NCBI GenBank assembly: GCA_030535425.1
Contig: JAUNHQ010000035.1
Coordinates: 1 to 32,048 of the forward strand
Origin: Pseudomonadota bacterium
GTDB lineage: Bacteria > Pseudomonadota > Gammaproteobacteria > Burkholderiales > Burkholderiaceae_C
Direction of reading: 5' to 3'
DNA: 32,048 bases
Shown here: positions 1 through 8,993 of the stretch, piece after piece
Position numbering within the stretch: the first letter of the stretch is position 1
How the letters are laid out: every line of letters starts with the position of its first letter
The notes under the pieces: generated by a model
Told to the model about the DNA's origin: nothing
Seen by the model: only the letters and a program-made list of their open reading frames with translations
The model's database searches: none
Program-made: the position numbers and the translations under genes

Positions 1-2667
1 GAAACCGCCGCCCAGACCCTGGCGCGCGAGCTGCGCGCCTTGCGCCTGCGCGATGCCAGTGCCAGCGGGCGCTGGGCCGATGGCCTGTTGCAACTGCACG
101 CGCTGCGCGTGCGCACCAGCGATGCCGAACTCAGCGGCAGCGCCCAGCTGCGCCTGGCCGCCGCCCCGGCCAGTCCCGCTGTTTCTGCTGCTTCTGCCGC
201 CGACCCGGGCCCAGGCGGCGGTGCCGATCTGCGCTTCACCGCCCCCGGTGTCACCCTCACCCTCAAGGGCCAGGCCCAGCCCGACAGCGGCGCGGGCACG
301 CTGCGCGCGCAAGTGGCCGACGCCAGCCGCCTGCTCGACTGGGCGCGCCAACTGCCCGGCGCAGCCGAGCCCCTGGCGCCGCTGCGCGCCAGCGGCAGCG
401 CCACGCTGGAGGCCGACTGGCGCGGCGGCTGGCGCGACCCCGCCGTGCAAGCCCGCCTGGCCGTGCCGCGCCTGCAACTGACCCCCGGCGCCCAGGCCGA
501 GCCCGTGGACCTGCGCGGCCTGCAAGCCCAGCTGCAAGGCCGCCAGACCCAGGCCCGCCTGAGCCTGCAAGGCAGCGCCGCGCAAGGCCCGCGCGCCCTG
601 GATCTGCGCTTGAGCGCCGAAGGTGGGCGCACCCGCGTGCAGCAGCCCCTGGCCGAATCGGCCTGGCGCCTGAACATCAGCGGCCTGCAAGCCAGCGCGC
701 GCGCCCCTGAGCTGGGCCAGGGCAGCTGGCAGCTTGCCCAGCGCGGCGCCAGCCTGCCGCTGAGCTGGAACCCCGCCCAGGGCGGGCGGCTGGAGGTGGG
801 CGCGGGCGAGCTGGTCATCACCTCGCCCGCCCCCGTGGCCCAGGCCCAGCTGGCCTGGGGCCCCAGCCAGTGGCAGGCCGGCCAGCTGCGCACCACCGGG
901 CGGCTGACCGGCTTGCCGCTGGAATGGGCCGAGCGCCTGGCCGGCACCCAGATGGCCCAGGCCGGGCTGACAGGCAACGTCGTCTTCAACGGCGACTGGG
1001 ACCTGGCCCTGGGCGACACCCTGCGCGTGCAAGCCAGCCTGGCGCGTGCCAGCGGCGATTTGACCGTGCTCACCACCGACGCGCAAACCGGCGTGCAATC
1101 GCGCGTGCCGGCGGGCCTGCGCGAAGCGCGCGTGCAACTGGCCAGCGATGGGCGCGCGCTGCACCTGAACGTGCGCTGGGACAGCGCCCAGGCCGGCACC
1201 GTGGACGGCCAGCTGAGCACCCAACTGGCCGCCACCCGCAGCGCCAGCGGACGCACCCAATGGGCCTGGCCCGCAGACGCGCCCTTGAGCGGCCAGCTGC
1301 AAGCCAAGCTGCCGCAAATGGCCGCCTGGTCCGTGCTGGCCCCGCCCGGCTGGCGGCTGCGCGGCGCACTCAACGCCGACGCGCGCCTGGGCGGCACGCG
1401 CACGCAGCCCCTGGTCACCGGCACCCTGGGCGCGGACGGGCTGGCCCTGCGCTCGGTGGTCGATGGCGTGCAGCTGGAAGACGGGCGCCTGCGCGCCCGG
1501 CTGGACGGCACGCGCGTGCTCATCGACGAATTCCTGCTGCGCGGCGCGGGCGATGCCAGTGGCCAAGGCGGCCTCATCCGCGCCAGCGGCGAGGCCGGCT
1601 GGATCGACGGGCGCGCCCAGGCCCGCCTGAACGCCACGCTGGAGCAGCTGCGCGCCAGCATCCGCGCCGACCGCCAAGTCAGCGCATCAGGCCAGGTGCA
1701 AGCCGCGCTGGACGGGCGGCAAATCAGCGTCGATGGCCGCCTGCGCGTGGACCGCGCGCGCATCGTGCTGCCCGAAGAAAGCGCGCCTTCCCTGGGCGAT
1801 GACGTCATCGTGCGCGGCCCCGGCGGCAAGGTGATGTACGGCAAAACCGCCCCCGGCGCCGTGGCCGCGCCCACCAGCGCCGCCGGCCAGCAGCCAGCCA
1901 GCGCCGCACCAGACACCGCATCCGGTACCGCACCGGACGCCGCCAGCACGCCCCTGACCGCGCGTGTGAACGTGCAGCTGGATCTGGGCGAGGACTTTTT
2001 GCTGCAAGGCATGGGCATTGACACCCGCCTGACCGGCCAGCTGACCCTGGCGGCCAATGGCCCGCTCACCGCCATGCCGCGCCTGAGCGGCACCGTGCGC
2101 ACCGCCTCCGGCACCTTCCGCGCCTATGGCCAGCGCCTGAACATCACGCGCGGCAACATCGTCTTCAGTGGCGCCATTGACAACCCGGCGCTGGACATCA
2201 TTGCCCTGCGCCCCAACTACGCCAGCGACCAGCGCGTGGGCGCGCAAGTCATGGGCACCGCCTTGCTGCCGCGCGTGCGCCTGTATTCGGAACCGGCCCT
2301 GCCCGACAACGAAGCCCTGGCCTGGCTGCTGCTGGGGCGCGCGGCCCCCAGCACCGGCGCCGAAGCGGCCATGCTGCAATCGGCCGCGCTGGCCGTGCTG
2401 GGCGGGCGCGAAGGGCGCGGCCTGGCTGCCCGCTTCGGTCTGGACGAGCTGAGCTTTTCCGGCGGCGACGGCGGCGACGTGGCCAGCGCCAGCGTGACCC
2501 TGGGCAAGCGCCTGTCCGACCGCCTGTATGCCGCCTACGAACACAGCCTGGCCGGCGCCAGCGGCAGCCTGCTCATCTTTTACGAGCTCTCGCGCCGCTG
2601 GACGCTGCGCGGCCAGGCGGGGGAAAACGCGGCCATTGACCTGATCTACCGCATCTCCTTTGACTGA
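1..2667 (+). CDS. tamB: TamB, inner-membrane translocation and assembly module subunit (5' end missing)
   Basis: The reading frame is open from base 1, so the protein enters the window already in progress. 888 residues are present and the N-terminal membrane anchor is missing. TamB is anchored in the inner membrane, spans the periplasm as a long beta-rich groove, and works with the outer-membrane protein TamA in outer-membrane biogenesis and lipid transport. The visible part is the repetitive, Ala/Leu/Gln-rich, beta-type sequence typical of the family. A Pro/Ala/Ser/Thr linker lies around 1850-1960. The conserved C-terminal DUF490 region runs from about 1960 to the end and includes RLNITRGNIVFSG and ALAWLLLGR, with the terminal YELSRRWTLRGQ block and a final aromatic YRISFD. 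tamA would be expected just upstream, outside the window. Identity rests on the C-terminal domain. The remainder is too low in complexity to add much. Confidence 0.9.
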   Translation, partial: ETAAQTLARELRALRLRDASASGRWADGLLQLHALRVRTSDAELSGSAQLRLAAAPASPAVSAASAADPGPGGGADLRFTAPGVTLTLKGQAQPDSGAGTLRAQVADASRLLDWARQLPGAAEPLAPLRASGSATLEADWRGGWRDPAVQARLAVPRLQLTPGAQAEPVDLRGLQAQLQGRQTQARLSLQGSAAQGPRALDLRLSAEGGRTRVQQPLAESAWRLNISGLQASARAPELGQGSWQLAQRGASLPLSWNPAQGGRLEVGAGELVITSPAPVAQAQLAWGPSQWQAGQLRTTGRLTGLPLEWAERLAGTQMAQAGLTGNVVFNGDWDLALGDTLRVQASLARASGDLTVLTTDAQTGVQSRVPAGLREARVQLASDGRALHLNVRWDSAQAGTVDGQLSTQLAATRSASGRTQWAWPADAPLSGQLQAKLPQMAAWSVLAPPGWRLRGALNADARLGGTRTQPLVTGTLGADGLALRSVVDGVQLEDGRLRARLDGTRVLIDEFLLRGAGDASGQGGLIRASGEAGWIDGRAQARLNATLEQLRASIRADRQVSASGQVQAALDGRQISVDGRLRVDRARIVLPEESAPSLGDDVIVRGPGGKVMYGKTAPGAVAAPTSAAGQQPASAAPDTASGTAPDAASTPLTARVNVQLDLGEDFLLQGMGIDTRLTGQLTLAANGPLTAMPRLSGTVRTASGTFRAYGQRLNITRGNIVFSGAIDNPALDIIALRPNYASDQRVGAQVMGTALLPRVRLYSEPALPDNEALAWLLLGRAAPSTGAEAAMLQSAALAVLGGREGRGLAARFGLDELSFSGGDGGDVASASVTLGKRLSDRLYAAYEHSLAGASGSLLIFYELSRRWTLRGQAGENAAIDLIYRISFD

Positions 2668-2685
2668 GACCGCCCCCGATACAAT
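2660..2685 (+). promoter_or_regulatory. Candidate promoter of tRNA-Arg(CCT)
   Basis: TACAAT at 2680-2685 is a good -10 hexamer 11 nt before the tRNA 5' end, the usual distance for a tRNA gene in this group. The best upstream hexamer is TTGACT at 2660-2665, overlapping the tamB stop codon. The spacer is only 14 nt, so the -35 call is weak. Confidence 0.45.
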
Positions 2686-2696
2686 CGCGCCCGCCC

Positions 2697-2771
2697 GCCG
2701 CCGTAGTTCAATGGATAGAACGAGCGCCTCCTAAGCGCTAGATGCAGGTTCGATTCCTGCCGGGGGCGCCA
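2697..2771 (+). tRNA. tRNA-Arg (anticodon CCT)
   Basis: A complete 75-nt cloverleaf can be drawn. The D stem is GTTC/GAAC (2706-2709/2718-2721). The anticodon stem is AGCGC/GCGCT (2723-2727/2735-2739) with loop CTCCTAA and anticodon CCT at 2730-2732. The T stem is GCAGG/CCTGC with loop TTCGATT. The discriminator is G and an encoded CCA lies at 2769-2771. The acceptor stem is GCCGCCG (2697-2703) against CGGGGGC (2761-2767), which leaves a G-G mismatch at the fourth pair (2700/2764). From memory, relatives have GCCCCCG here and pair fully. No terminator is visible before gspF, which starts 60 nt downstream, so tRNA and mRNA may share a transcript. Confidence 0.93.
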
Positions 2772-2831
2772 GCTTCGTGTGCGGGCCTGTTGCCCACGCT
2801 GCATGTAGTCCTTCTCCACCATCGCTGCGCC

Positions 2832-4064
2832 ATGCCCGCCTACACCTTTGAAGCCTTGCAAGCCGATGGCAAGACCCGCAAGGGCGTGATTGAGGCAGAA
2901 ACGGCCAAGGCTGCCCGCGCGCTGCTGCGCGGGCAGGCGCTGGTGCCGCTGCTGGTTGATCCGGTGGCGGGCGGCGGGGAAGCGGGCACGGGTGCCTCGG
3001 TGCTGAGCAAGCCGCTGTGGGGTGCGCGCGCCTTCAACAGCACACAACTGGCCATCTGGACGCGCCAGCTCGCCGGTCTGGTGGGTTCGGGTTTGCCGCT
3101 GGAGCGGTCGCTCACCGCCTTGGCCGATGAAGCCGAGCAGGAAGCGCAGCGCAATCTCATTGCCAACCTGCGCGCCGAGGTCAACGCAGGCTCGCCGCTG
3201 GCCAAGGCCATGAACCAGCATCCGCGTGAGTTCTCGCCCGTCTATACCGCCGTCATCGCCGCAGGTGAGCAAGGCGGCCATCTGGGTCAGGTGCTGGATC
3301 GCCTGGCTGACGATCTGGAAGAGCGCCAGGCGCTCAAGGCCAAGCTGGTGGGCGCCGCGTTGTATCCGGCCATTGTCACGCTGGTGGCCATCGTCATCGT
3401 CGTGTTTCTGGTCAGCTACGTGGTGCCGCAGGTCGCGACCGTGTTTGCGGGCACGCAGCGCAGCCTGCCGTGGTTGACGGTGGCCATGCTGGCCATCAGC
3501 GATTTCGTGCGCAGCTGGGGCTGGTGGCTGCTGGGTGCGGTGGGGGCACTGGCTGTGGGGCTGCCGCTGGCACTGCGCCAGCCGGCGGTGCGCCAACGGT
3601 TTGACGCGCTATGGCTGCGCCTGCCCCTGGTTGGCCGCCTGGCGCGCGGCTACAACGCGGCGCGCTTTGGCGCCACCCTGGCCATGCTGGCAGGTGCAGG
3701 CGTGCCCATTCTGCGTGCCCTGCAAGCGGCTGCCGAAACCCTGAACAACCAGGCCATGCGCGCCGACGCCGAGGATGCCCTGGTGCTGGTGCGCGAAGGT
3801 GCGCCGCTGGCCAGCGCCCTGGCGCAGAAAAAACGCTTTCCCGGCCTGCTGCCCATGTTTGCCCGCCTGGGCGAGCAAACCGGCCAACTGCCGCTGATGC
3901 TGCAACGCGCAGCCAACCAGCTGGGCGCTGAGGTGCAGCGCCGTGCCATGCAATTGGCGACCGTGCTGGAGCCTCTGCTCATTGTGGCCATGGGCATCGT
4001 CGTCATGCTGATTGTGCTGGCTGTGATGCTGCCCATCATTCAGCTGAACCAGTGGGTGAAGTAG
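2832..4064 (+). CDS. gspF: Type II secretion system inner-membrane protein GspF
   Basis: 410 residues, the usual GspF/PilC size. GspF is the polytopic platform protein that couples the GspE ATPase to pseudopilus assembly in type II secretion. The N-terminus MPAYTFEALQADGKTRKG is the family start and decides the ATG at 2832, although no Shine-Dalgarno is visible. Two T2SSF domains lie at about 70-195 and 273-400. Hydrophobic segments lie near 176-200, 228-248 and 380-404. The block AAGEQGGHLGQVLDRLAD (143-160) and its second-domain counterpart ARLGEQTGQLP are the conserved signatures of the duplicated domain. No other gsp gene is in the window, so this copy stands alone between a tRNA and a nucleotidase gene. 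PilC of type IV pili is a homologous alternative, but the N-terminal motif and the lack of pil genes favour GspF. Confidence 0.88.
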   Translation: MPAYTFEALQADGKTRKGVIEAETAKAARALLRGQALVPLLVDPVAGGGEAGTGASVLSKPLWGARAFNSTQLAIWTRQLAGLVGSGLPLERSLTALADEAEQEAQRNLIANLRAEVNAGSPLAKAMNQHPREFSPVYTAVIAAGEQGGHLGQVLDRLADDLEERQALKAKLVGAALYPAIVTLVAIVIVVFLVSYVVPQVATVFAGTQRSLPWLTVAMLAISDFVRSWGWWLLGAVGALAVGLPLALRQPAVRQRFDALWLRLPLVGRLARGYNAARFGATLAMLAGAGVPILRALQAAAETLNNQAMRADAEDALVLVREGAPLASALAQKKRFPGLLPMFARLGEQTGQLPLMLQRAANQLGAEVQRRAMQLATVLEPLLIVAMGIVVMLIVLAVMLPIIQLNQWVK

Positions 4065-4097
4065 GGCCAAAAGGCTCTGTTGCCCTGATCCGCCGTC

Positions 4098-5030
4098 ATG
4101 CCTAGCCTGAAAGACCAGCTCGTCGTTGCCATTTCCTCGCGCGCGCTGTTTGATTTCGAGGAAGAAAACCGCCTGTTCGAGTCGGGCGATGCCGACGCCT
4201 ACATGCAGGTGCAGTTGCAGCGCATTGACCAGCCTGCGCCGCCGGGGGTGGCGTTTTCGTTGGTCAAGAAGCTGCTGGCCTTCAACGAGCCGGGGCACCA
4301 GCGGGTGGAGGTGGTGGTGCTCTCGCGCAACGACCCGGTCAGCGGCATGCGGGTGTTTCGCAGCGCGGCGGCGGCGGGCGTGTCGATCGAGCGCGGGGTG
4401 TTCACGCAGGGGCGGGACCCCTTTCGCTACCTGCGCCCGCTGGGTGCGCGGCTGTTTCTATCGGCCAACGAGGCGGATGTGCGCCAGGCGCTGGCCATGG
4501 GCTTTCCGGCTGCGCGCGTGGCCACGGATTCGGCACAGGCCGCAGGCAACCACCCGCACGAAGTGCGCATCGCCTTTGACGGCGATGCCGTGCTGTTTGC
4601 CGACGAGGCCGAGCAGGTGTACCAGCGCAAGGGGCTGGCCGCCTTTCAGGCGCACGAAAAGCGCAAGGCTGCGCTGCCGCTGCCCGATGGCCCGTTCAAG
4701 CCCCTGCTGTCCGCTTTGCACCGCTTGCAGAAGGCAGGCAGCGCGCCCATGCGCCTGCGCACGGCGCTGGTCACGGCGCGCAGCGCACCGGCGCACGAGC
4801 GGGCCATCCGCACGCTGATGCACTGGGGCGTGGGCGTGGATGAGGCCATGTTTCTGGGCGGGCTGCCCAAGGGCGAGTTCTTGCGCGAGTTCGAACCGGA
4901 TTTCTTTTTTGACGACCAGACCGGCCACATCGAACACGCGGCCCAGCACGTGCCTGCGGGCCACGTGGCCGCAGGCGTGGCCAACGCGGCAGACGCGCCA
5001 CGCCGCCGCCCGCCCGCGCCGCAGACGTAA
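4098..5030 (+). CDS. Cytosolic 5'-nucleotidase (NT5C1-type family)
   Basis: 310 residues matching the family of bacterial relatives of animal cytosolic 5'-nucleotidase IA (Pfam 5_nucleotid-type PF06189), which dephosphorylates nucleoside monophosphates. Recognisable blocks are AISSRALFDFEEENRLFE near residues 11-28, a VVVLSRNDPVSGMRVF block near 76-91, IERGVFTQGRDPFRYLRPL, FDGDAVLFADEAEQVY in the middle (probable HAD-type acidic site), and FFDDQTGHIEHA near the C-terminus. No signal peptide is seen, in keeping with a cytosolic enzyme. It starts 33 nt after gspF in the same direction and 55 nt before dctP, so the three could be read together, though no shared function is apparent. The family call is by motif recognition; substrate preference cannot be read from the sequence. 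Confidence 0.82.
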   Translation: MPSLKDQLVVAISSRALFDFEEENRLFESGDADAYMQVQLQRIDQPAPPGVAFSLVKKLLAFNEPGHQRVEVVVLSRNDPVSGMRVFRSAAAAGVSIERGVFTQGRDPFRYLRPLGARLFLSANEADVRQALAMGFPAARVATDSAQAAGNHPHEVRIAFDGDAVLFADEAEQVYQRKGLAAFQAHEKRKAALPLPDGPFKPLLSALHRLQKAGSAPMRLRTALVTARSAPAHERAIRTLMHWGVGVDEAMFLGGLPKGEFLREFEPDFFFDDQTGHIEHAAQHVPAGHVAAGVANAADAPRRRPPAPQT

Positions 5031-5085
5031 GGCCAGTGCCTTGGGCTGCCTTCTGCTGGCCATTCACGACAGGATTTGACTTCCT

Positions 5086-6117
5086 ATGCCTATGCTTCGC
5101 CGCCGCTTCATGGCCGGTCTGGGTGCCGCCGCGGCCATGCCTACCCTGCACGCGCAAGAGCGCGTGACGCTGCGCTTGCACCAGTTCTTGTCACCGCAGG
5201 CACCTTCGGTGCGCATGGGGCTGCTGCCCTGGGCGCGGCGGCTGGAACAGGGCAGCGCAGGCCGCATCCGCGTGCAGGCATTTGCCGCCATGCAGCTGGG
5301 CGGGCGCCCATCTGATCTGCTGGATCAGGCGCGGGGCGGCGTGGTGGACCTGGTGTGGACGGTGCTGGGCTACACGCCCGGGCGTTTTCTACGCTCAGAA
5401 GTGTTCGAGCTGCCTTTTCTCTGCGGCGGGGCTGAGGCCGGCTCGCGGGCGTTTCAGCATTACGTGCAGGCGCATGCCATGGCCGAGTTCGAGGGACTCA
5501 GGCTTATCTGCGTGCACATTCATGGCCCTGGCTGGCTGCATAGCCGCACGCCTATCAGGCGGTTGCAAGACCTCAAGGGCATGCGCGTGCGCGGCGGCTC
5601 GCGCGTGATCAACCGCATGCTGGATCACATGGGGGCCGTGCCCGTGGGCATGCCCGCGCCGCAGATCAGCGAGGCGCTGTCCAAGGGCGTCATTAACGCT
5701 GCCACCTTGCCCATGGAAGTCATGCCCTCGCTCAAGGTGCACCAGATCGTGCGCAACCACACCGGCTTTGCCGGCGGGCTGGGCATGTACACGCAAACCT
5801 TTGCCTTGGTGATGAACCAGGCGCGCTACGACAGCCTGCCCGCCGGGTTGCGGCAGGTGATCGATGCCCACAGCGGCGTGCAAGCCGCCGCCGCGTTTGG
5901 CCGTGCCATGGACGAGGGCGACACCGCTGGCATCGCCCAGGCGCGGCAGGCGGGCAACACCTTGCTGACACTGGATGCCGGCGAAACCCGCCGCTGGCAG
6001 CAAGCCGCCGCCAGTGCGCGCGATGCGTGGCTGGGCCAGGCCAAGAGCCAGGGCATCGACGGCGCACGCCTGCTGGCTGAGGCCCAGCGCCTGCTGGCAC
6101 TGGAAGTCAAAACTTAA
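5086..6117 (+). CDS. TRAP-type C4-dicarboxylate transporter, periplasmic binding protein (DctP family)
   Basis: 343 residues. The N-terminus MPMLRRRFMAGLGAAAAM is a signal peptide with an RRRFM stretch resembling a Tat signal. Cleavage is likely after HA at residue 23. The mature part shows DctP-family features: VTLRLHQFLSPQAP at the start, a middle region with LQDLKGMRVRGGSRVINRML (the conserved arginine that clamps a carboxylate is expected here), and VNQ-like ALVMNQARYDSLPAGLRQ further on. DctP proteins deliver organic acids to the DctQM membrane permease. No dctQ or dctM is nearby, so this is an orphan binding protein that either serves a permease elsewhere or has lost its partners. The ligand cannot be predicted. 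A copy of the dispersed 54-nt element begins immediately after the TAA stop and may act as its 3' end. Confidence 0.85.
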   Translation: MPMLRRRFMAGLGAAAAMPTLHAQERVTLRLHQFLSPQAPSVRMGLLPWARRLEQGSAGRIRVQAFAAMQLGGRPSDLLDQARGGVVDLVWTVLGYTPGRFLRSEVFELPFLCGGAEAGSRAFQHYVQAHAMAEFEGLRLICVHIHGPGWLHSRTPIRRLQDLKGMRVRGGSRVINRMLDHMGAVPVGMPAPQISEALSKGVINAATLPMEVMPSLKVHQIVRNHTGFAGGLGMYTQTFALVMNQARYDSLPAGLRQVIDAHSGVQAAAAFGRAMDEGDTAGIAQARQAGNTLLTLDAGETRRWQQAAASARDAWLGQAKSQGIDGARLLAEAQRLLALEVKT

Positions 6118-6177
6118 TTGCTACATTTTATGTAGCTAAAAATCATTGTGTATAAAGCGCAAAAGGCCTTTTTGACA
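6118..6177 (+). repeat. Dispersed 54-nt element, copy A
   Basis: The 17-nt block GCTACATTTTATGTAGC at 6120-6136 forms a perfect 6-bp stem with a 5-nt loop. Exactly 30 nt follow before CCTTTTT at 6167-6173. The element starts directly after the dctP stop codon and points the same way, so it could act as the transcript end. The second hairpin seen in other copies is not well formed here. Confidence 0.85.
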
Positions 6178-6241
6178 ATGATTCCATCGCCCTTGGCCAT
6201 CATGGGCCATGTGCCGTGCAGGCGGCCTCTACACTGCATGC

Positions 6242-7387
6242 ATGAACCCCACAGGCATGAATCCCGTCCAGTTGTTTGACCCCGCTTCCAGCACCTTCAC
6301 CTACATCCTGTTCGATGAGGACACGCGCGAGGCGCTCATCATCGACCCCGTGGACGAGCAGATCGAGCGCGATCTGGCCGCGCTGGCGCAGTTGAACCTG
6401 CGCCTGGTCTGGGCCGTGGAAACCCATGCCCATGCCGACCACATCACCAGCGCCGCGCGCCTGGCCGAGCTGACCGGCGCCCGGCTGGCCGCCCCTGCTG
6501 GCTGCGACGTGGGCACTGCTGCCGTCCAGCTGCATGAGGGGGACACACTGGCTTTTGGGCGCGAGCGCCTGCGCGTGCTGCACACCCCTGGCCACACCGC
6601 AGGCAGCGTCTGCTATGACTGGCAGCGCGCCAGCCCGCGCCAGCCTGGGCGCCACCTGTTCACCGGCGACACCCTGCTCATCCAGGGCTGCGGCCGCACC
6701 GACTTTCAATCCGGCGACGCCGGGCAGCTGTATGACAGCATCACGCAAAAGCTGTTTACCCTGCCTGACACCACCCTTGTCTGGCCGGGACACGACTACC
6801 ATGGCCGCACCCAGTCCACCATTGGTGCCGAAAAAGCCAGCAACCCACGCCTGGCCGGCCAAACGCGCGAGCAATTCGTGCAACGAATGGACGCGCTGAA
6901 CCTGCCCAAGCCCCGCCGCATCGACGAAGCCGTGCCTGCCAACCAGCGATCCGGCTTGCTGCAGGAAGCAGGCGCGCCGCACGGGCATGTGAGCGATGCG
7001 CCTGGCTACGCGGGCGACATCAGTCCCCAGACCGCCTGGCAATGGATGCACAGCGGCCAGGCCGTGCTGGTCGATATTCGCACCGACGCCGAACGTGCCT
7101 GGGTCGGCTTTGTGCCCGGCGTGACCGCCGTGGCCTGGAAACAGTGGCCCGGCATGGCCTTGAACCCTGATTTCGACACGGCCATCGTGCAGGCCGCCGC
7201 CGGCCAGCCGGTGGCCCTGCTGTGCCGCAGCGGCGTGCGATCCGTGGCCGCAGCCAAGCGCGCCACGGAACTGGGGCTGACCGCCTACAACGTGCTGGGC
7301 GGCTTTGAAGGCGAGCTGGACGAACACGCCCAGCGCGGCCACTGCAACGGCTGGCGCCACGCGGGCCTGCCGTGGCGGCAGAACTGA
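6242..7387 (+). CDS. Persulfide dioxygenase-rhodanese fusion protein (ETHE1-like)
   Basis: 381 residues from the ATG at 6242; ATG at 6257 is also possible, and an upstream extension to 6209 looks unlikely. The N-terminal metallo-beta-lactamase domain has THAHADH at 61-67 (iron ligands), TPGH with H118, D143 in FTGDTLLIQGCGRTDFQ, and H184 in WPGHDYHGRTQSTIG. GCGRTDFQ and GRTQSTIGAEK are hallmarks of ETHE1-type persulfide dioxygenases, which oxidise glutathione persulfide to sulfite using iron and oxygen. The C-terminal rhodanese domain (about 262-380) carries the active-site loop CRSGVRS with Cys328, able to transfer sulfane sulfur between thiosulfate and glutathione. Such fusions (PRF) are characterised in Paraburkholderia. 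The gene ends 54 nt from the convergent yjgR-like gene. It would act in the cytosol in sulfide or cysteine-sulfur oxidation. Confidence 0.93.
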   Translation: MNPTGMNPVQLFDPASSTFTYILFDEDTREALIIDPVDEQIERDLAALAQLNLRLVWAVETHAHADHITSAARLAELTGARLAAPAGCDVGTAAVQLHEGDTLAFGRERLRVLHTPGHTAGSVCYDWQRASPRQPGRHLFTGDTLLIQGCGRTDFQSGDAGQLYDSITQKLFTLPDTTLVWPGHDYHGRTQSTIGAEKASNPRLAGQTREQFVQRMDALNLPKPRRIDEAVPANQRSGLLQEAGAPHGHVSDAPGYAGDISPQTAWQWMHSGQAVLVDIRTDAERAWVGFVPGVTAVAWKQWPGMALNPDFDTAIVQAAAGQPVALLCRSGVRSVAAAKRATELGLTAYNVLGGFEGELDEHAQRGHCNGWRHAGLPWRQN

Positions 7388-7441
7388 GTGGGGCTGGGCC
7401 GCGCCCGCTGGGCTGACGCTCTGCCTTTAGCCTTTATTTAG

Positions 7442-8953
7442 CTAGCGCTTCTTGCCGCCAATCAAACTGCCCAGCGCGCCGCGCACCAGCTCGCGGCCCA
7501 TGCGGCGCATTTCGCCTTTGATGACGTTTTGCACCAGGCCGTCGTATTGGCCGCCGCGCGGGCCGGTGCGGCCAAACAGCAGTTCTTTGCCTTTGGTCAT
7601 CAGGTCGCCGACCAGGCCGCCGTCGTCGTCTTGCGCCGCAGGCTGGCCGGGGGCAGCAGCCGCGCCGGAACCGCCTGCGCCGGCGCGGGTTTTGAGCACT
7701 TCGTAGGCGGATTCGCGGTCCACGGCCTGTTCGTAGCTGCCGGCCACCAGCGAGTTTTGGATGAGGGCTTGCCGCTCTGCCGCGGTGACGGGGCCGATGC
7801 GGCTGCCGGGGGGCAGCACGTACACGCGCTGGGTGATGCCGGGGCGGCCTTTTTCGTCGAGCAGGCTGACGAGGGCTTCGCCCACGGCCAGTTCGGTGAT
7901 GGCGGTTTCAATGTCCAGCCCAGGGTTGGCGCGCATGGTCTGGGCGGTGGCTTTGACGGCTTTTTGGTCGCGCGGGGTGAAGGCGCGCAGCGCGTGCTGC
8001 ACGCGGTTGCCCAGCTGGGCCAGCACGGTGTCGGGCACGTCAATGGGGTTTTGGGTGACGAAGTACACGCCCACGCCTTTGCTGCGCACCAGGCGCACGA
8101 CCAGTTCGATGCGCTCAAGCAGCACCTTGGGCGCGTCGTTGAAGAGCAGGTGGGCTTCGTCGAAGAAGAAGACGAACTTGGGCTTTTCCGGGTCGCCAAT
8201 TTCGGGCAGGCGCTCGTACAAATCAGACAGCATCCACAGCAAGAAGGTGGCGTACAGCCGGGGCGATTGCAGCAGCTTGTCGGCCGCCAGGATGTTGACC
8301 ACGCCTTTGCCCTGCACGGTTTGCATCATGTCGTCCAGGTTGAGCATGGGCTCGCCAAAGAACTTGCCTGCGCCCTGGCCTTCCAGCGCCAGCAGGCCGC
8401 GCTGGATGGCGCCCACGCTGGCGGAGCTGATGTTGCCGTATTCGGTGGTGAACTGCTTGGCGTTGTCGCCCACGTGTTGCAGCATGGCGCGCAGGTCTTT
8501 CAAATCCAGCAGCAGCAGGCCGTTGTCGTCGGCTATCTTGAACACCAGGTTCAGCACGCCGGTTTGCGTGTCGTTCAGATCCAGCATGCGCGCCAGCAGC
8601 AGCGGGCCCATGTCGCTGACGGTGGCGCGCACGGGGTGGCCTTGTTCGCCAAACACGTCCCACAGCGTGGCGGGGCAGGCCAGCGGCTCGGGCAGGGGCA
8701 GGCCGCGCTCAGTCAGGGTGGCGGCCAGCTTGCTGCCAATGCTGCCGGCCTGGCTGATGCCGGTCAGATCGCCCTTGATGTCGCTCAAAAACACCGGCAC
8801 GCCCAGCTGGCTGAAGCTTTCGGCCAGCTTTTGCAGCGTGACGGTTTTGCCCGTGCCGGTGGCGCCGGTGATCAGGCCGTGGCGGTTGGCCAGGCCGGGC
8901 AGCAGGTGGCATTGGGTGTCGCCATGCTGGGCAATGAGGATGGGGTCGGCCAT
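7442..8953 (-). CDS. HerA-like helicase/ATPase of the DUF853 (YjgR) family
   Basis: 503 residues. Walker A is GATGTGKT at residues 30-37, and Walker B is in [13 protein letters not shown]. The ATG at 8953 is preferred because the protein then begins MADPILIAQ like YjgR homologues and has AAGGA upstream on the minus strand. An ATG 8 codons upstream gives an unlikely extension. The C-terminus carries a Gly/Ala/Pro linker and a basic end (GSLIGGKKR). DUF853 proteins belong to the FtsK/HerA ATPase superfamily. E. coli YjgR has no settled role, so a DNA-translocation or helicase function is by family only. The gene diverges from yebC, with 83 bp between the two start codons, and converges with the persulfide dioxygenase gene. 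Confidence 0.88.
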   Translation of the reverse strand: MADPILIAQHGDTQCHLLPGLANRHGLITGATGTGKTVTLQKLAESFSQLGVPVFLSDIKGDLTGISQAGSIGSKLAATLTERGLPLPEPLACPATLWDVFGEQGHPVRATVSDMGPLLLARMLDLNDTQTGVLNLVFKIADDNGLLLLDLKDLRAMLQHVGDNAKQFTTEYGNISSASVGAIQRGLLALEGQGAGKFFGEPMLNLDDMMQTVQGKGVVNILAADKLLQSPRLYATFLLWMLSDLYERLPEIGDPEKPKFVFFFDEAHLLFNDAPKVLLERIELVVRLVRSKGVGVYFVTQNPIDVPDTVLAQLGNRVQHALRAFTPRDQKAVKATAQTMRANPGLDIETAITELAVGEALVSLLDEKGRPGITQRVYVLPPGSRIGPVTAAERQALIQNSLVAGSYEQAVDRESAYEVLKTRAGAGGSGAAAAPGQPAAQDDDGGLVGDLMTKGKELLFGRTGPRGGQYDGLVQNVIKGEMRRMGRELVRGALGSLIGGKKR

Positions 8954-8993
8954 GCGGGGGCTTCCTTGCAGAGTCAAAAAAGAGGGGCAAAAG

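Noticed and set aside
7426-7447. Possible truncated copy of the dispersed element at the 3' end of the YjgR-like gene
   Set aside because: GCCTTTATTTAGCTAGC resembles the first block, but the rest is absent and part of it is coding sequence of the basic C-terminus.
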